A stretch of DNA of 7,409 bases from an uncultured Clostridia bacterium (GCA_945877525.1 CAMDVP010000150.1:1-7409), one strand, 5' to 3'. Counted from the stretch's first letter, positions 1-6,842 are shown. Numbers and translations: made by a program. The notes: a model not told the origin generated them from the sequence alone.

Positions 1-53
1 GACCCTTCAGGCCGCTTAATTCTAAAAATGTCTAACTTTTGGGGTTCACTTCA
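1..53. mobile_element. Possible outer end of an IS3-family insertion sequence, cut by window edge
   Basis: Read on the minus strand from position 48 inward, the sequence is TGAACCCCAAAAGTTAGACA, followed by an AT-rich stretch. The core CCCCAAAAGTTAGACA resembles, from memory, terminal inverted repeats of IS3-family elements in Firmicutes. If the terminus is the TGAAG at position 53, the resemblance is slightly longer. The element body would lie to the left of the window, so no transposase, second terminus or target duplication can be seen. The outer boundary falls directly beside an AGGAGG motif (54-59 on the minus strand). The alternative is a plain intergenic stretch with a chance match. 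Confidence 0.38.
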
Positions 54-78
54 CCTCCTCTTGCAGCCGGTGAATTGC

Positions 79-2160
79 TCATTGTGCAGCGGGCTCCTCC
101 GCCTCGGGGGTGTCCTCCGGCGCGCCCACATACTTGGTGGTGGTGAATTCCACCAGCACCTGCCGATCCTCCCGGATGTTGCGGCTGTAGCCCTCGTCCG
201 TCCGATAGCCGGTGATGCGCATGGTTACCCGGGCAATTTCCTCCTCCGGCTGAACAAAGTCCTCAAAGGTGAATTTGCCATGCTCCGTGTTGTCACCCTC
301 GCAGAGGGTGAAGCGGTAGGAGCCGTTGAAGGCGTTGCCGCCGTTCTCGCTGCAGACAATGGGCTCATCCTGGGCGTTGAAGCACTCAATGGTGTAATAG
401 AAGCGGGTGATGTTCATGTTGCTCTCGTTGTTCACCACAATCTTAATCAGATTGTTCTGCAGATACAGGTCGGTGATCTTGAGCGCCTTGTCGTAGTTAC
501 CCACCTTGACCGTGGCGGTGGTGATAAAGCCGCCGTCCTCCGTCACGCCGGTGATGGTGGTGGTGCCCCACTGGTGGCCGGTGATGGTGGGCCGGTTGCG
601 GCTGCCCTTGACCGTGGCGATGCGCTCGTCGGCGCTGTACCAGGTCATGCGGTTGTTGCTGGCATCGGAGGGCTCCAGTTCCGCAGTGGCGGTGATGGAT
701 TCATCCACACCCACCGAAAGGGTGTCGTTCTTCATGTGAACGCCCTCCACGGGCTGCAGCACATTGACCAGAATGCGGGCCTTCTTGCCGCTGCCGTCCT
801 CTGCCGTGACGGTGATGTAGCATTCGCCGCGCTTATGGGCGGTGATCAGGCCGCCCGCGTCCACCGTGGCAATGTTCTCCTTGTTGGTGGAGAAGCTCAC
901 ATCGGTCACCGTGGCGTTGGCGGGGGAAATCTCCCAGTACACCTGCAGGGTGGAGCCTACGTTCACACTGACTTCCTTCTGGGTGAAGGCAATGCGGGTT
1001 ACCGGCTGGCGCACCTCCACCGAGGCCGAGGCGGCAATCTGCGGAAAGTCCTGGCAGGCGGCGGTGATGGTGCAGTGTCCGGGCGCTACGGGGGTTATCC
1101 GGCCGGACTGGTTCACCGTGGCCACCGAGGTGTCGGAGGACGACCACACCACTTTTTTATTGTTGGTCTTCTCCGGCAGCACGGAGGCGCGCAGGGTTTT
1201 GTAGGAGCCCACGCTGACCACAATGCTGCTCTCGCTCAGGGTGACGGACTGGGGCTGCTGGAGCACCTGCACGCTGAAGGTGGCATATTTGCCCGAGCCG
1301 TCCTTCGCCGTGGCGCGGATGGTGGCGGTGCCCTTGTCGATGCCGGTGACCACGCCGTTTTCATCCACTGTGGCCACCCTTTCGTTGGCGCTTGTCCAGG
1401 TCAGGGCCTGGATGGTGGCGTTGTCGGGGGTAAAGGCTGCGGACAGAACCAGGGAGCCGCCCACATAGGCGGTCTTTCCCGGGGCGGAGAGCTTGAGCCG
1501 GGTCACGGGCTGCACAACCAGGACGCGGTAGGCGACGGATACCTCCGGGTTCAGCTCGCTGGCAACGGTAATGTCGCACTGGCCCGCCTTTTGGGGCTTG
1601 AGGGTGGAGCCGGTGACCTTCACCACGCTACTGTCGGAAGAGGTCACGGTGAACTTGCGGTTGGAGGCGTCGGTGGGCTCGCATACGGCCTGCAGGGCCT
1701 GATTCGTGCCCAACCGCAGCACCAGCACCCGCACGGGCTCGGCGCCTTCCTCTGCGGGAAGCAGGTGCGCCACCTCACTGTCGGTGGACTGGAACACCGT
1801 CAGCTTGGTTTCCGTGACGGAGATGCTTTCCACCTTCCGCAGCACCTTCAGGGCGATGGTGGCCTTATAGGTGCGCTTCTCGGTTTTCACCGTGGCGGTG
1901 ATGGTCACGCTGCCCTTGCTCAGGCCGGTGACCAGTCCGCTGTCGTCCACCGTGGCCACCTTGGCGGAGGAAGAGGTATAGCTCACCGTGCCCGCGGTGG
2001 GATCGCCCGCAAGGAGCAGGGAAGGCCTGAGGGTATCGCCCTCAAAGAGGGTGGTAACGGTTTTATCAAACGCGCATTTGTTGTCCTCGGCTTGGGCGGG
2101 CAGGGCGAGGCACAGCATGGCCAGGATCAGGAAGAGAAACAAAACAGAGCGCTTTTTCAT
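79..2160 (-). CDS. Secreted multi-domain bacterial Ig-like (Big_2) protein, 693 aa
   Basis: This is an exported protein made of tandem bacterial Ig-like folds; its ligand and role are unknown. Residues 1-24 form a signal peptide (basic MKKR, hydrophobic core, AQA cleavage site before Glu25). Six Big_2-type repeats follow at roughly 28-107, 111-216, 219-300, 304-384, 387-468 and 471-553. Each carries the W/S-S-S-D-x-x-x-ATV...G-x-(I/V)-T...G-x-x-x-IT pattern. Residues 556-674 form a different beta-rich domain that I do not recognise by name, and the last residues are acidic and proline-rich. No LPxTG motif, C-terminal membrane segment, lipobox or SLH repeat is visible, so it is probably released or held non-covalently. 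Start ATG 2160 is chosen because GGAGG lies 5 bases upstream and the signal peptide begins there; the open frame continues to 2226 without support. Repeat 2 carries an insertion of about 27 residues. Big_2 domains occur in adhesins and in cell-surface enzymes, but no catalytic domain is seen here. Confidence 0.9.
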   Translation of the reverse strand: MKKRSVLFLFLILAMLCLALPAQAEDNKCAFDKTVTTLFEGDTLRPSLLLAGDPTAGTVSYTSSSAKVATVDDSGLVTGLSKGSVTITATVKTEKRTYKATIALKVLRKVESISVTETKLTVFQSTDSEVAHLLPAEEGAEPVRVLVLRLGTNQALQAVCEPTDASNRKFTVTSSDSSVVKVTGSTLKPQKAGQCDITVASELNPEVSVAYRVLVVQPVTRLKLSAPGKTAYVGGSLVLSAAFTPDNATIQALTWTSANERVATVDENGVVTGIDKGTATIRATAKDGSGKYATFSVQVLQQPQSVTLSESSIVVSVGSYKTLRASVLPEKTNNKKVVWSSSDTSVATVNQSGRITPVAPGHCTITAACQDFPQIAASASVEVRQPVTRIAFTQKEVSVNVGSTLQVYWEISPANATVTDVSFSTNKENIATVDAGGLITAHKRGECYITVTAEDGSGKKARILVNVLQPVEGVHMKNDTLSVGVDESITATAELEPSDASNNRMTWYSADERIATVKGSRNRPTITGHQWGTTTITGVTEDGGFITTATVKVGNYDKALKITDLYLQNNLIKIVVNNESNMNITRFYYTIECFNAQDEPIVCSENGGNAFNGSYRFTLCEGDNTEHGKFTFEDFVQPEEEIARVTMRITGYRTDEGYSRNIREDRQVLVEFTTTKYVGAPEDTPEAEEPAAQ

Positions 2161-2240
2161 GTTTACCTCCAGTGCGCCGGAATGGGAATGCCGCTTTGCA
2201 TCTATATGACGAAGAAGTGCTGCCATTTCTTCCAGCCATT

Positions 2241-2268
2241 AGTATATACCATACGGAAGATTTTTCAA
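2241..2268 (-). promoter_or_regulatory. Promoter for the Ig-domain gene
   Basis: On the minus strand, TTGAAA (2263-2268) and TATACT (2241-2246) are separated by 16 bases, a good sigma-A-type pair. Transcription would start near 2234, giving a leader of about 70 bases before ATG 2160. The leader ends in a strong GGAGG site (2166-2170). It lies in an AT-richer island between two divergent genes. Confidence 0.6.
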
Positions 2269-2318
2269 AGAGGGCGCGGCGATCTTTTTGCCATTTTGTA
2301 TCGGGCCGTGGGGCCGCA

Positions 2319-2347
2319 TTGTGTTCGGAGCCCAAAAGTGGTATAGT
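2319..2347 (+). promoter_or_regulatory. Promoter for cinA and the downstream amidohydrolase
   Basis: TTGTGT (2319-2324) and TATAGT (2342-2347) are separated by exactly 17 bases. The predicted start near 2354 leaves a leader of about 48 bases to ATG 2402. The two divergent -35 boxes are about 50 bases apart, so an upstream regulator could act on both genes. No clear palindromic operator was seen between them. Confidence 0.55.
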
Positions 2348-2401
2348 ATGTATGGCGGCGCAGGGAATTCCGCGCCGAACCGGATGAAAGAGGGCCTTTG
2401 C

Positions 2402-3658
2402 ATGATTGCCGAAATTCTCTGTGTGGGCACCGAGCTGTTGATGGGACAGGTGCTCAATACCAACGCGCAGTTTTTATCCCGCAGGCTCAGCGCCATGGGA
2501 ATCAGCCAATATCATCAGACTGTGGTGGGGGATAACGACCAGCGCCTGGAGGAGGCCTACCGCCTGGCGCTGTCCCGGGCGGACGTGGTGATTACCTCCG
2601 GGGGTCTGGGCCCCACGGTGGATGATGTGACCAAGCGCGTGGCGGCCCGGGTGGCGGGCAAGGAGCTGGTGCTGCATCCCGAGGCCGAGGCCATGGTGCG
2701 CGAGCGCTTCCGCCAGTATCACCGGGAGATGACGCCCAACAACCTCAGCCAGGCCATGTTCACGGAGGATTCCATCATCCTGCTGAACCATCACGGCACG
2801 GCGCCGGGGGCTATCGTGCCCATGGGCGGGGGCAAGGAGGTTATTCATCTGCCCGGCCCGCCCTTTGAGCTTGAACCCATGTGGCTGGAGCAGGCGGAGC
2901 CCTACCTGCAGCGCCGTTCCGGCCGCGCGCTGGTCAGCCGGTATGTCCGCGTGTTCGGCATGGGCGAGGCGGAGGTGGATCAGCGCCTTAACGACCTGGA
3001 GATGGGCGGCAATCCCAGCCTGAGCCCATACTGCTCCCTGGGCGAGGTGCAGCTGCGGGCCACCGCCTGTGCCGATACCCCGGAGGAGGCCCTGCGTATG
3101 CTGGAGCCCCTCATCGCCCGGGTGAAGGAGCGCCTTGGGGATGTGGTGTACGCCGTGGAGGACACGGAGCAGGGCTCACTGGCCCGGTGCGCCGTGGAGG
3201 CCCTGAGCCGCCGGGGCTGGACCGCCGCTGCGGCGGAAAGCCTCACCGGGGGCATGATTGCCTCCGCTCTGGTGGATGTGCCCGGCGCGTCCCGGGTGCT
3301 CAAGGGGGCCATGGTGACTTATCAGGAGGAAGCCAAGACCCTGCTGGCAGGCGTGCCCGAGGAGATGATCAGGGACCATGGCGTGGTCAGCGAGCCCGTG
3401 GCGCGGGCCATGGCCGAAGGGGCGCGGGCGCGGCTGGACACGGACATTGCCGTCAGCGCCACGGGCCTGGCAGGCCCCGACGGCGGCACGGAAGAAACGC
3501 CTGTGGGTACGGTGTTCATCGGCGTGGCCACCCGGGAGAAAACGCGGGTGATTCCCCTGCGCCTGGCAGGCAGCCGCATGCGCATCCGCACCTTGGCCAT
3601 GAAGCACGCCCTCCATGCCCTGTGGGAAGAAGCAACACGGGAGGACAATCACGAATGA
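2402..3658 (+). CDS. cinA: CinA family protein, NMN deamidase type, 418 aa
   Basis: CinA proteins couple an N-terminal MoaB/MogA-like (MoCF) domain to a C-terminal amidohydrolase domain that deamidates nicotinamide mononucleotide (PncC activity) in pyridine nucleotide recycling. The family is cytoplasmic. Seen here: the N-terminal signature VGTELLMG (8-15) and TSGGLGPTVDD (65-75), then the NNLSQAMF and HHGTAPGA motifs (113-138) and LPGPP (150-154). The C-terminal domain has AESLTGGM (278-285), TYQEEAKTLLAGV (306-318) and SATGLAGPDGGT (352-363) followed by GTVFIGV. The length of 418 aa is normal and both domains look intact. Start ATG 2402 follows AGAGGG with 7 bases between; an in-frame ATG at 2384 has no good ribosome site. 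In many Firmicutes cinA sits before recA, but here recA is absent and an amidohydrolase follows with an ATGA overlap. The deamidase activity is inferred from the family. Confidence 0.95.
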   Translation: MIAEILCVGTELLMGQVLNTNAQFLSRRLSAMGISQYHQTVVGDNDQRLEEAYRLALSRADVVITSGGLGPTVDDVTKRVAARVAGKELVLHPEAEAMVRERFRQYHREMTPNNLSQAMFTEDSIILLNHHGTAPGAIVPMGGGKEVIHLPGPPFELEPMWLEQAEPYLQRRSGRALVSRYVRVFGMGEAEVDQRLNDLEMGGNPSLSPYCSLGEVQLRATACADTPEEALRMLEPLIARVKERLGDVVYAVEDTEQGSLARCAVEALSRRGWTAAAAESLTGGMIASALVDVPGASRVLKGAMVTYQEEAKTLLAGVPEEMIRDHGVVSEPVARAMAEGARARLDTDIAVSATGLAGPDGGTEETPVGTVFIGVATREKTRVIPLRLAGSRMRIRTLAMKHALHALWEEATREDNHE

Positions 3659-5268
3659 GAACGCTGTATGTGAACGGCTGGGTGTTTACCGGCACGGAGA
3701 CGTTGCAGAGCGCCTTTGCAGTGGAGGACGGGCGGTTTCTTTCGGTGGGCAGCGATGAGCAGGTGCTGGCCCTGCGCCGGGAGGGCGATGGGGTGACTGA
3801 TCTGGGAGGGCGCTTTGTCTGCCCGGGGTTTATCGATTCCCACATGCATCTGCTGCACCTGGGCTCTGCCATGACCCAGTGCGACCTGAGCGGCGCCGCT
3901 TCCCTGGCGGAGGTGCAGACGCGCCTGCGGGACTTTATTGACCGTGCCGGTTTGACTTCGGGGCAGTGGGTGGTGGGGCATGGGTTCAACCAGGATCTGT
4001 TTCCCGACCACCGCATGCCCGACCGGCATGACCTGGATGCGGTGTCCGCAGAGCATCCCATCTGCGCGGTGCGCTGCTGCGGCCACGCGCTGGTTGCCAG
4101 CACCGAAGCCCTGCGCCGGATGGGGGTGACGGGCGACACCCCCCAGCCCGAGGGCGGGCGCATTGCCCTGGACGCGGCGGGTCAGCCCACGGGCGTTCTG
4201 GAGGACACGGCCATGAGCCTGGCCTATGCCTGCCTGCCCAGCCCCGGGCGGGAGGAAATCAAGGCCATGCTCCGCGCCGCCTGCCGCGCCATGAACGCGG
4301 TGGGCGTGACAGGCTGCCATTCCGATGACCTGTGCAATTTCGAGGGCGTGGACTTTGATGAGGTCATCGCTGCCTACCGGGAGCTGGCCGACGCGGGGGA
4401 ACTGACCGTGCGGGTGTACGAGCAGAGCCAGTTGCCCACGCCGGAGCGCCTGCGGGACTTTTTTGCCCGGGGCTACCACACCGGCTGGGGGGACGAATGC
4501 TTCCGCATCGGCCCGCTGAAGCTGGTGGGCGACGGTTCTCTGGGGGCGCGCACGGCCTTCCTGCGGGATGGCTATGCCGACGCGCCGGAGCAGAAGGGCC
4601 TGGCCCTGTTCACGCAGGCGCAGCTGGACGAGATGCTCCTGTTGGCCCGGGCGCATGGCATGCAGGTGGCGGTGCATGCGATTGGCGATGCCTTCCTGGA
4701 CAGACTGCTCAGTGCCTATGAGAAGGCTTTTGCGGCGTATCCCTGCAAGGATCACCGCTGCGGCGTGGTGCATGTGCAGCTTACCCGGCCGGATCAGCTG
4801 CGGCGCATGGCGGAGCTTTCCCTGCATGCCTATGTGCAGACGGTGTTCCTGGACTATGATATTCATATCGTGGAGCGGCGCGCCGGCAAGGCCCTGGCCG
4901 ATACCAGCTATGCTTTCCATACCCTGAAGGAGCTGGGCCTGCATGTGTCCAACGGCACCGACTGCCCGGTGGAGGCGCCCGCGCCCCTGCGGGGCCTGCA
5001 ATGCGCCGTGACCCGCCGCACCCTGGACGGCCTTGGCCCCTATCGTCCCGCAGAGGCCATGACCGTCTGCGAGGCGCTGAACTCCTACACGGCCGAGAGT
5101 GCCCACGCCTCCTTTGAGGAAAACGTGAAGGGGCGGATTGCGCCCGGATTGCTGGCAGATTTCACCGTGCTGGACAAAAGCCCCTTCGATGTGCCTGCGG
5201 AGGAAATCAGCTGCCTGACGGTGGAACAGACCTTCCTTGGCGGCAAACAGGTTTATCAACGGATGTAA
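3655..5268 (+). CDS. YtcJ-like metal-dependent amidohydrolase, 537 aa
   Basis: This is a predicted cytoplasmic metal-dependent hydrolase of the Amidohydro_3/YtcJ group, which includes N-substituted formamide deformylase and many members of unknown substrate. The N-terminal beta-sandwich strand is followed by GFIDSHMHLL (58-67), whose H63 and H65 form the HxH metal motif. Other likely ligands are K289 in GPLKLVGDGSLGART, H341 in VAVHAIGD, H373 in VVHVQ and D436 in SNGTDCPVE. The C-terminus returns to the sandwich with GRIAPGLLADFTVLD (493-507), typical of the superfamily. The length is normal for the family and no catalytic motif is missing. The start is ATG 3655, inside the cinA stop (ATGA), with GGGAGGAC just upstream in the cinA 3' end, so translation is probably coupled to cinA. 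The reading frame stays open upstream through cinA, but that part is a shadow frame. The substrate cannot be told from the sequence. No signal peptide is seen. Confidence 0.93.
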   Translation: MRTLYVNGWVFTGTETLQSAFAVEDGRFLSVGSDEQVLALRREGDGVTDLGGRFVCPGFIDSHMHLLHLGSAMTQCDLSGAASLAEVQTRLRDFIDRAGLTSGQWVVGHGFNQDLFPDHRMPDRHDLDAVSAEHPICAVRCCGHALVASTEALRRMGVTGDTPQPEGGRIALDAAGQPTGVLEDTAMSLAYACLPSPGREEIKAMLRAACRAMNAVGVTGCHSDDLCNFEGVDFDEVIAAYRELADAGELTVRVYEQSQLPTPERLRDFFARGYHTGWGDECFRIGPLKLVGDGSLGARTAFLRDGYADAPEQKGLALFTQAQLDEMLLLARAHGMQVAVHAIGDAFLDRLLSAYEKAFAAYPCKDHRCGVVHVQLTRPDQLRRMAELSLHAYVQTVFLDYDIHIVERRAGKALADTSYAFHTLKELGLHVSNGTDCPVEAPAPLRGLQCAVTRRTLDGLGPYRPAEAMTVCEALNSYTAESAHASFEENVKGRIAPGLLADFTVLDKSPFDVPAEEISCLTVEQTFLGGKQVYQRM

Positions 5269-5282
5269 CGCAAAGGAAACCG

Positions 5283-5334
5283 CGGCGGCTTTAATAAAAA
5301 GAAGGAACGCTGTTTGTGGACGGCAAAGCCGCCG
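5283..5334. repeat. Inverted repeat with 10-bp arms in the convergent gap
   Basis: CGGCGGCTTT (5283-5292) is perfectly complementary to AAAGCCGCCG (5325-5334), with a 32-base AT-richer interior. The right arm can also form a smaller competing hairpin (ACGGC AAA GCCG, near 5320-5328). It lies just downstream of the amidohydrolase stop. It could be part of a compound terminator or the remnant of a small repeat element. On the minus strand a T-rich run (CTTCTTTTTATT, complement of about 5292-5303) lies within it. Confidence 0.5.
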
Positions 5335-5339
5335 TATAC

Positions 5340-5379
5340 GAAGGATGCCGGAGGAACTATGGTTCCACCGGCATCCTTC
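5340..5379. terminator. Long hairpin between convergent genes, possible bidirectional terminator
   Basis: GAAGGATGCCGG (5340-5351) pairs with CCGGCATCCTTC (5368-5379). After one A-A mismatch, the inner GGAAC/GTTCC adds five pairs around a TATG loop, for about 17 base pairs in all. It sits between the amidohydrolase stop (5268) and the polymerase stop (5398), where a shared terminator is expected. Neither side has a classic immediate T-run: the plus strand continues AAGTTGATTGT, and the minus strand has a T-rich run only about 35 bases further on. Termination is therefore inferred from position and stem strength. Confidence 0.5.
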
Positions 5380-5397
5380 AAGTTGATTGTGCCGCCC

Positions 5398-6597
5398 TTA
5401 GCGGATTTCCGGAGTGCCGGGGCGCACCGCATCCTGACCGAAGCGGCTGCGCAGGCGATCTACCGCGGCCTCCAGCCGGGCCTGGCGGGGATCGTCCGGG
5501 GCGCGATCCTCCAGGAAGGACAGCTGCATGGGCGTGTGATCCTCAGCAGATACCAGGCTTCCCGCCGTCACCGTCATCAGGCGGACGGGAGCGTTTTCCG
5601 GCCAGCACTGGGCCAGCAGCGCGCAGCTTTCCTGATACAGCTGCTTTGTCAGGCTGGTGGGGTAAGGCAGGGTTTTCTGCCGGGAAATCACCTTCAGGCT
5701 GGGATCCTTGATCTGCAGCGTCACGGTGCGGCACTTCACTCCGTGGGCACGGAGCCGCGCACCCACGCTGTCGCACAGGGGCATCAGCCCGGCCCGGCAG
5801 GCTTCCCGGCCCACCAGGTCGTGGGGAAAGGTCATGCCGTTGCCCACGCTTTTCACGGGGTCGGTTTCGCCAAAGCGCCGCACAGGGCTGTCGTCCAGGC
5901 CGTTGGCCATGCGCCACAGGCCCTCGCCCTGCTTGCCCTGCCACCCTGTCAGGGCGGATACCTCGCACCGGGCCAGCGCTCCGATGGTGGTGACGCCGTG
6001 GCGCTCCAGCACCTCCCGGGCCGCACGGCCCACAAACAGCAATTCCCCCACCGGCAGGGGATAGAGCAGCTGCGACACGTTTTCCCGGGTGATCACCGTG
6101 GTTGCGTCGGGCTTTTTGTAGTCGCTGCCCATCTTCGCCCAGGTCTTGTTGTCGCTGACCCCCACGGAGATGGTGATGCCCAGCTCCTCCCGCACCCTGC
6201 GGCGCAGCATGTCCGCGATGGCGGGGCCCTCACCGAACAGCATCCGGGAGGCGGTTACATCCAGCCAGCTTTCATCAATGGAGAAAGCCTCCACCTGGTC
6301 GGTCACATCCAGGTAGATAGCGTTGACCCGGCGGTTCATGTCGCTGTATTTCTCGTGGTGGGGCGGCAGGAGAATCAGCCCGGGGCATTTCTGCCGGGCC
6401 TGCCAGATGGTTTCGGCGGTCTGCACACCGTAGGCCTTGGCCGCCATGTTCTTGGCCAGAATGATGCCGTGCCGGCCCTCCGGGTCCCCCGCCACGGCCA
6501 CGGGTTTGCTTTTCAGCTCGGGGTGATCCAGCAGCTCCACGGATGCAAAGTAGTTGTTGCAGTCGCAGTGGAGAATCACCCGCTCAGGCGCGGTCAT
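5398..6597 (-). CDS. dinB: Y-family (DinB/Pol IV-like) translesion DNA polymerase, 399 aa
   Basis: This is an error-prone polymerase that copies past damaged template bases, acting at the replication fork with the sliding clamp. The palm begins with VILHCDCNNYFASVE (7-21), where D12 is the first catalytic carboxylate and F17 the expected steric gate. The second site is SIDES (106-110) with D108 and E109. SVGVSDNKTWAKMGSDYKKPDATT (144-167) is the conserved palm/fingers block and FVGRAAREVLERHGVTTIGALA (188-209) the helix-hairpin-helix region. The little finger follows, and MQLSFL (357-362) is a likely beta-clamp binding motif. The length is slightly above that of E. coli Pol IV and close to many clostridial homologues. 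ATG 6597 is chosen because GAGG lies about 6 bases upstream and the protein aligns from there; in-frame ATGs at 6609 and 6636 are alternatives. It overlaps the stop of the zinc-ribbon gene by 14 bases, so the two are probably cotranscribed, likely under SOS control (see the site at 6813-6826). Some clostridial Y-family polymerases also carry N in place of the second D of the DxD-like motif, as here. Confidence 0.94.
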   Translation of the reverse strand: MTAPERVILHCDCNNYFASVELLDHPELKSKPVAVAGDPEGRHGIILAKNMAAKAYGVQTAETIWQARQKCPGLILLPPHHEKYSDMNRRVNAIYLDVTDQVEAFSIDESWLDVTASRMLFGEGPAIADMLRRRVREELGITISVGVSDNKTWAKMGSDYKKPDATTVITRENVSQLLYPLPVGELLFVGRAAREVLERHGVTTIGALARCEVSALTGWQGKQGEGLWRMANGLDDSPVRRFGETDPVKSVGNGMTFPHDLVGREACRAGLMPLCDSVGARLRAHGVKCRTVTLQIKDPSLKVISRQKTLPYPTSLTKQLYQESCALLAQCWPENAPVRLMTVTAGSLVSAEDHTPMQLSFLEDRAPDDPRQARLEAAVDRLRSRFGQDAVRPGTPEIR

Positions 6598-6808
6598 CGT
6601 CGTCCTCATTTTCCGAGAAGCTGCTTGCCAGCGCATCGGGCTGGAAGCGCGGGTCGAAGGCCAGGGCGCTCAGGGCTTCCCGGGACACAACGGTGTTGGT
6701 GCCCAGGCAGTCGTTGCAGCGATAGCCGCAGTCGGGGCACACGCACCCCAGGTGGTCGCTTTCGGCCTGAATCATATAGGTTCCGCATTCCTTGCAGCTG
6801 CACCGCAT
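6584..6808 (-). CDS. Small eight-cysteine zinc-ribbon protein, 74 aa
   Basis: This is a small cytoplasmic protein of unknown function. Cysteines fall at 3, 5, 8, 22, 24, 27, 31 and 34. Two similar CxCxxCG units (CSCKECG and CVCPDCG) are followed by CNDC, which suggests two zinc sites or one ribbon plus an extra site. Residues 40-62 are helix-prone and the tail is very acidic (ENEDDDD). The frame opens at 6844, but that ATG overlaps the TATAAT promoter element and so should not be transcribed. ATG 6829 would leave a leader of about 7 bases. ATG 6808 has an AAAGGA ribosome site about 10 bases upstream and starts directly before the first cysteine, so it is preferred. The 3' end overlaps the polymerase start by 14 bases. 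I do not recognise a named family. It occupies the place that a YolD-like partner gene takes beside some Firmicutes Y-family polymerases, but it is not YolD-like. Confidence 0.8.
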   Translation of the reverse strand: MRCSCKECGTYMIQAESDHLGCVCPDCGYRCNDCLGTNTVVSREALSALAFDPRFQPDALASSFSENEDDDDRA

Positions 6809-6812
6809 CACA

Positions 6813-6826
6813 GGAACATCCTTTCG
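6813..6826 (-). promoter_or_regulatory. Candidate LexA/DinR (SOS) box in the leader of the polymerase operon
   Basis: The minus strand reads CGAAAGGATGTTCC. Against the Bacillus-type consensus CGAACRNRYGTTYC, as I recall it, only the fifth base differs. The site lies about 10-23 bases after the predicted transcription start (near 6836) and overlaps the AAAGGA ribosome site of the zinc-ribbon gene, so a bound repressor could block early transcription. A weaker, 11-of-14 match lies at 6873-6886, between the divergent -35 boxes. LexA boxes in Clostridia vary, and lexA itself is not in the window. Confidence 0.5.
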
Positions 6827-6842
6827 CATTTGGGTTGCTTCC

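Noticed and set aside
2089..2160. Possible lipobox in the Ig protein leader (AMLC, Cys17)
   Set aside because: The residue before the cysteine is Leu rather than Gly, Ala or Ser, and a clean AQA signal peptidase I site follows at residue 24.
28..2346. A 772-codon open frame on the plus strand across the Ig-domain gene
   Set aside because: It is the mirror of a GC-rich coding strand: its translation is Gly/His/Val-rich without recognisable motifs. The minus-strand frame has a signal peptide, repeats and a ribosome site.
3187..3654. Upstream extension of the amidohydrolase frame inside cinA
   Set aside because: This stretch is an alternative frame of cinA, rich in Gly/Arg. The family fold begins at the ATG at 3655, which has its own ribosome site.
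3649..5259. A 536-codon minus-strand open frame opposite the amidohydrolase
   Set aside because: It exactly shadows a gene with full catalytic motifs, has no ribosome site, and is rich in His/Gln/Gly as expected for the antisense of this codon use.
5354..5365. GAAC-TATG-GTTC palindrome matching the core spacing of an SOS box
   Set aside because: It forms the tip of the long hairpin at the 3' ends of two convergent genes, far from any promoter, and its central bases do not fit the extended consensus.
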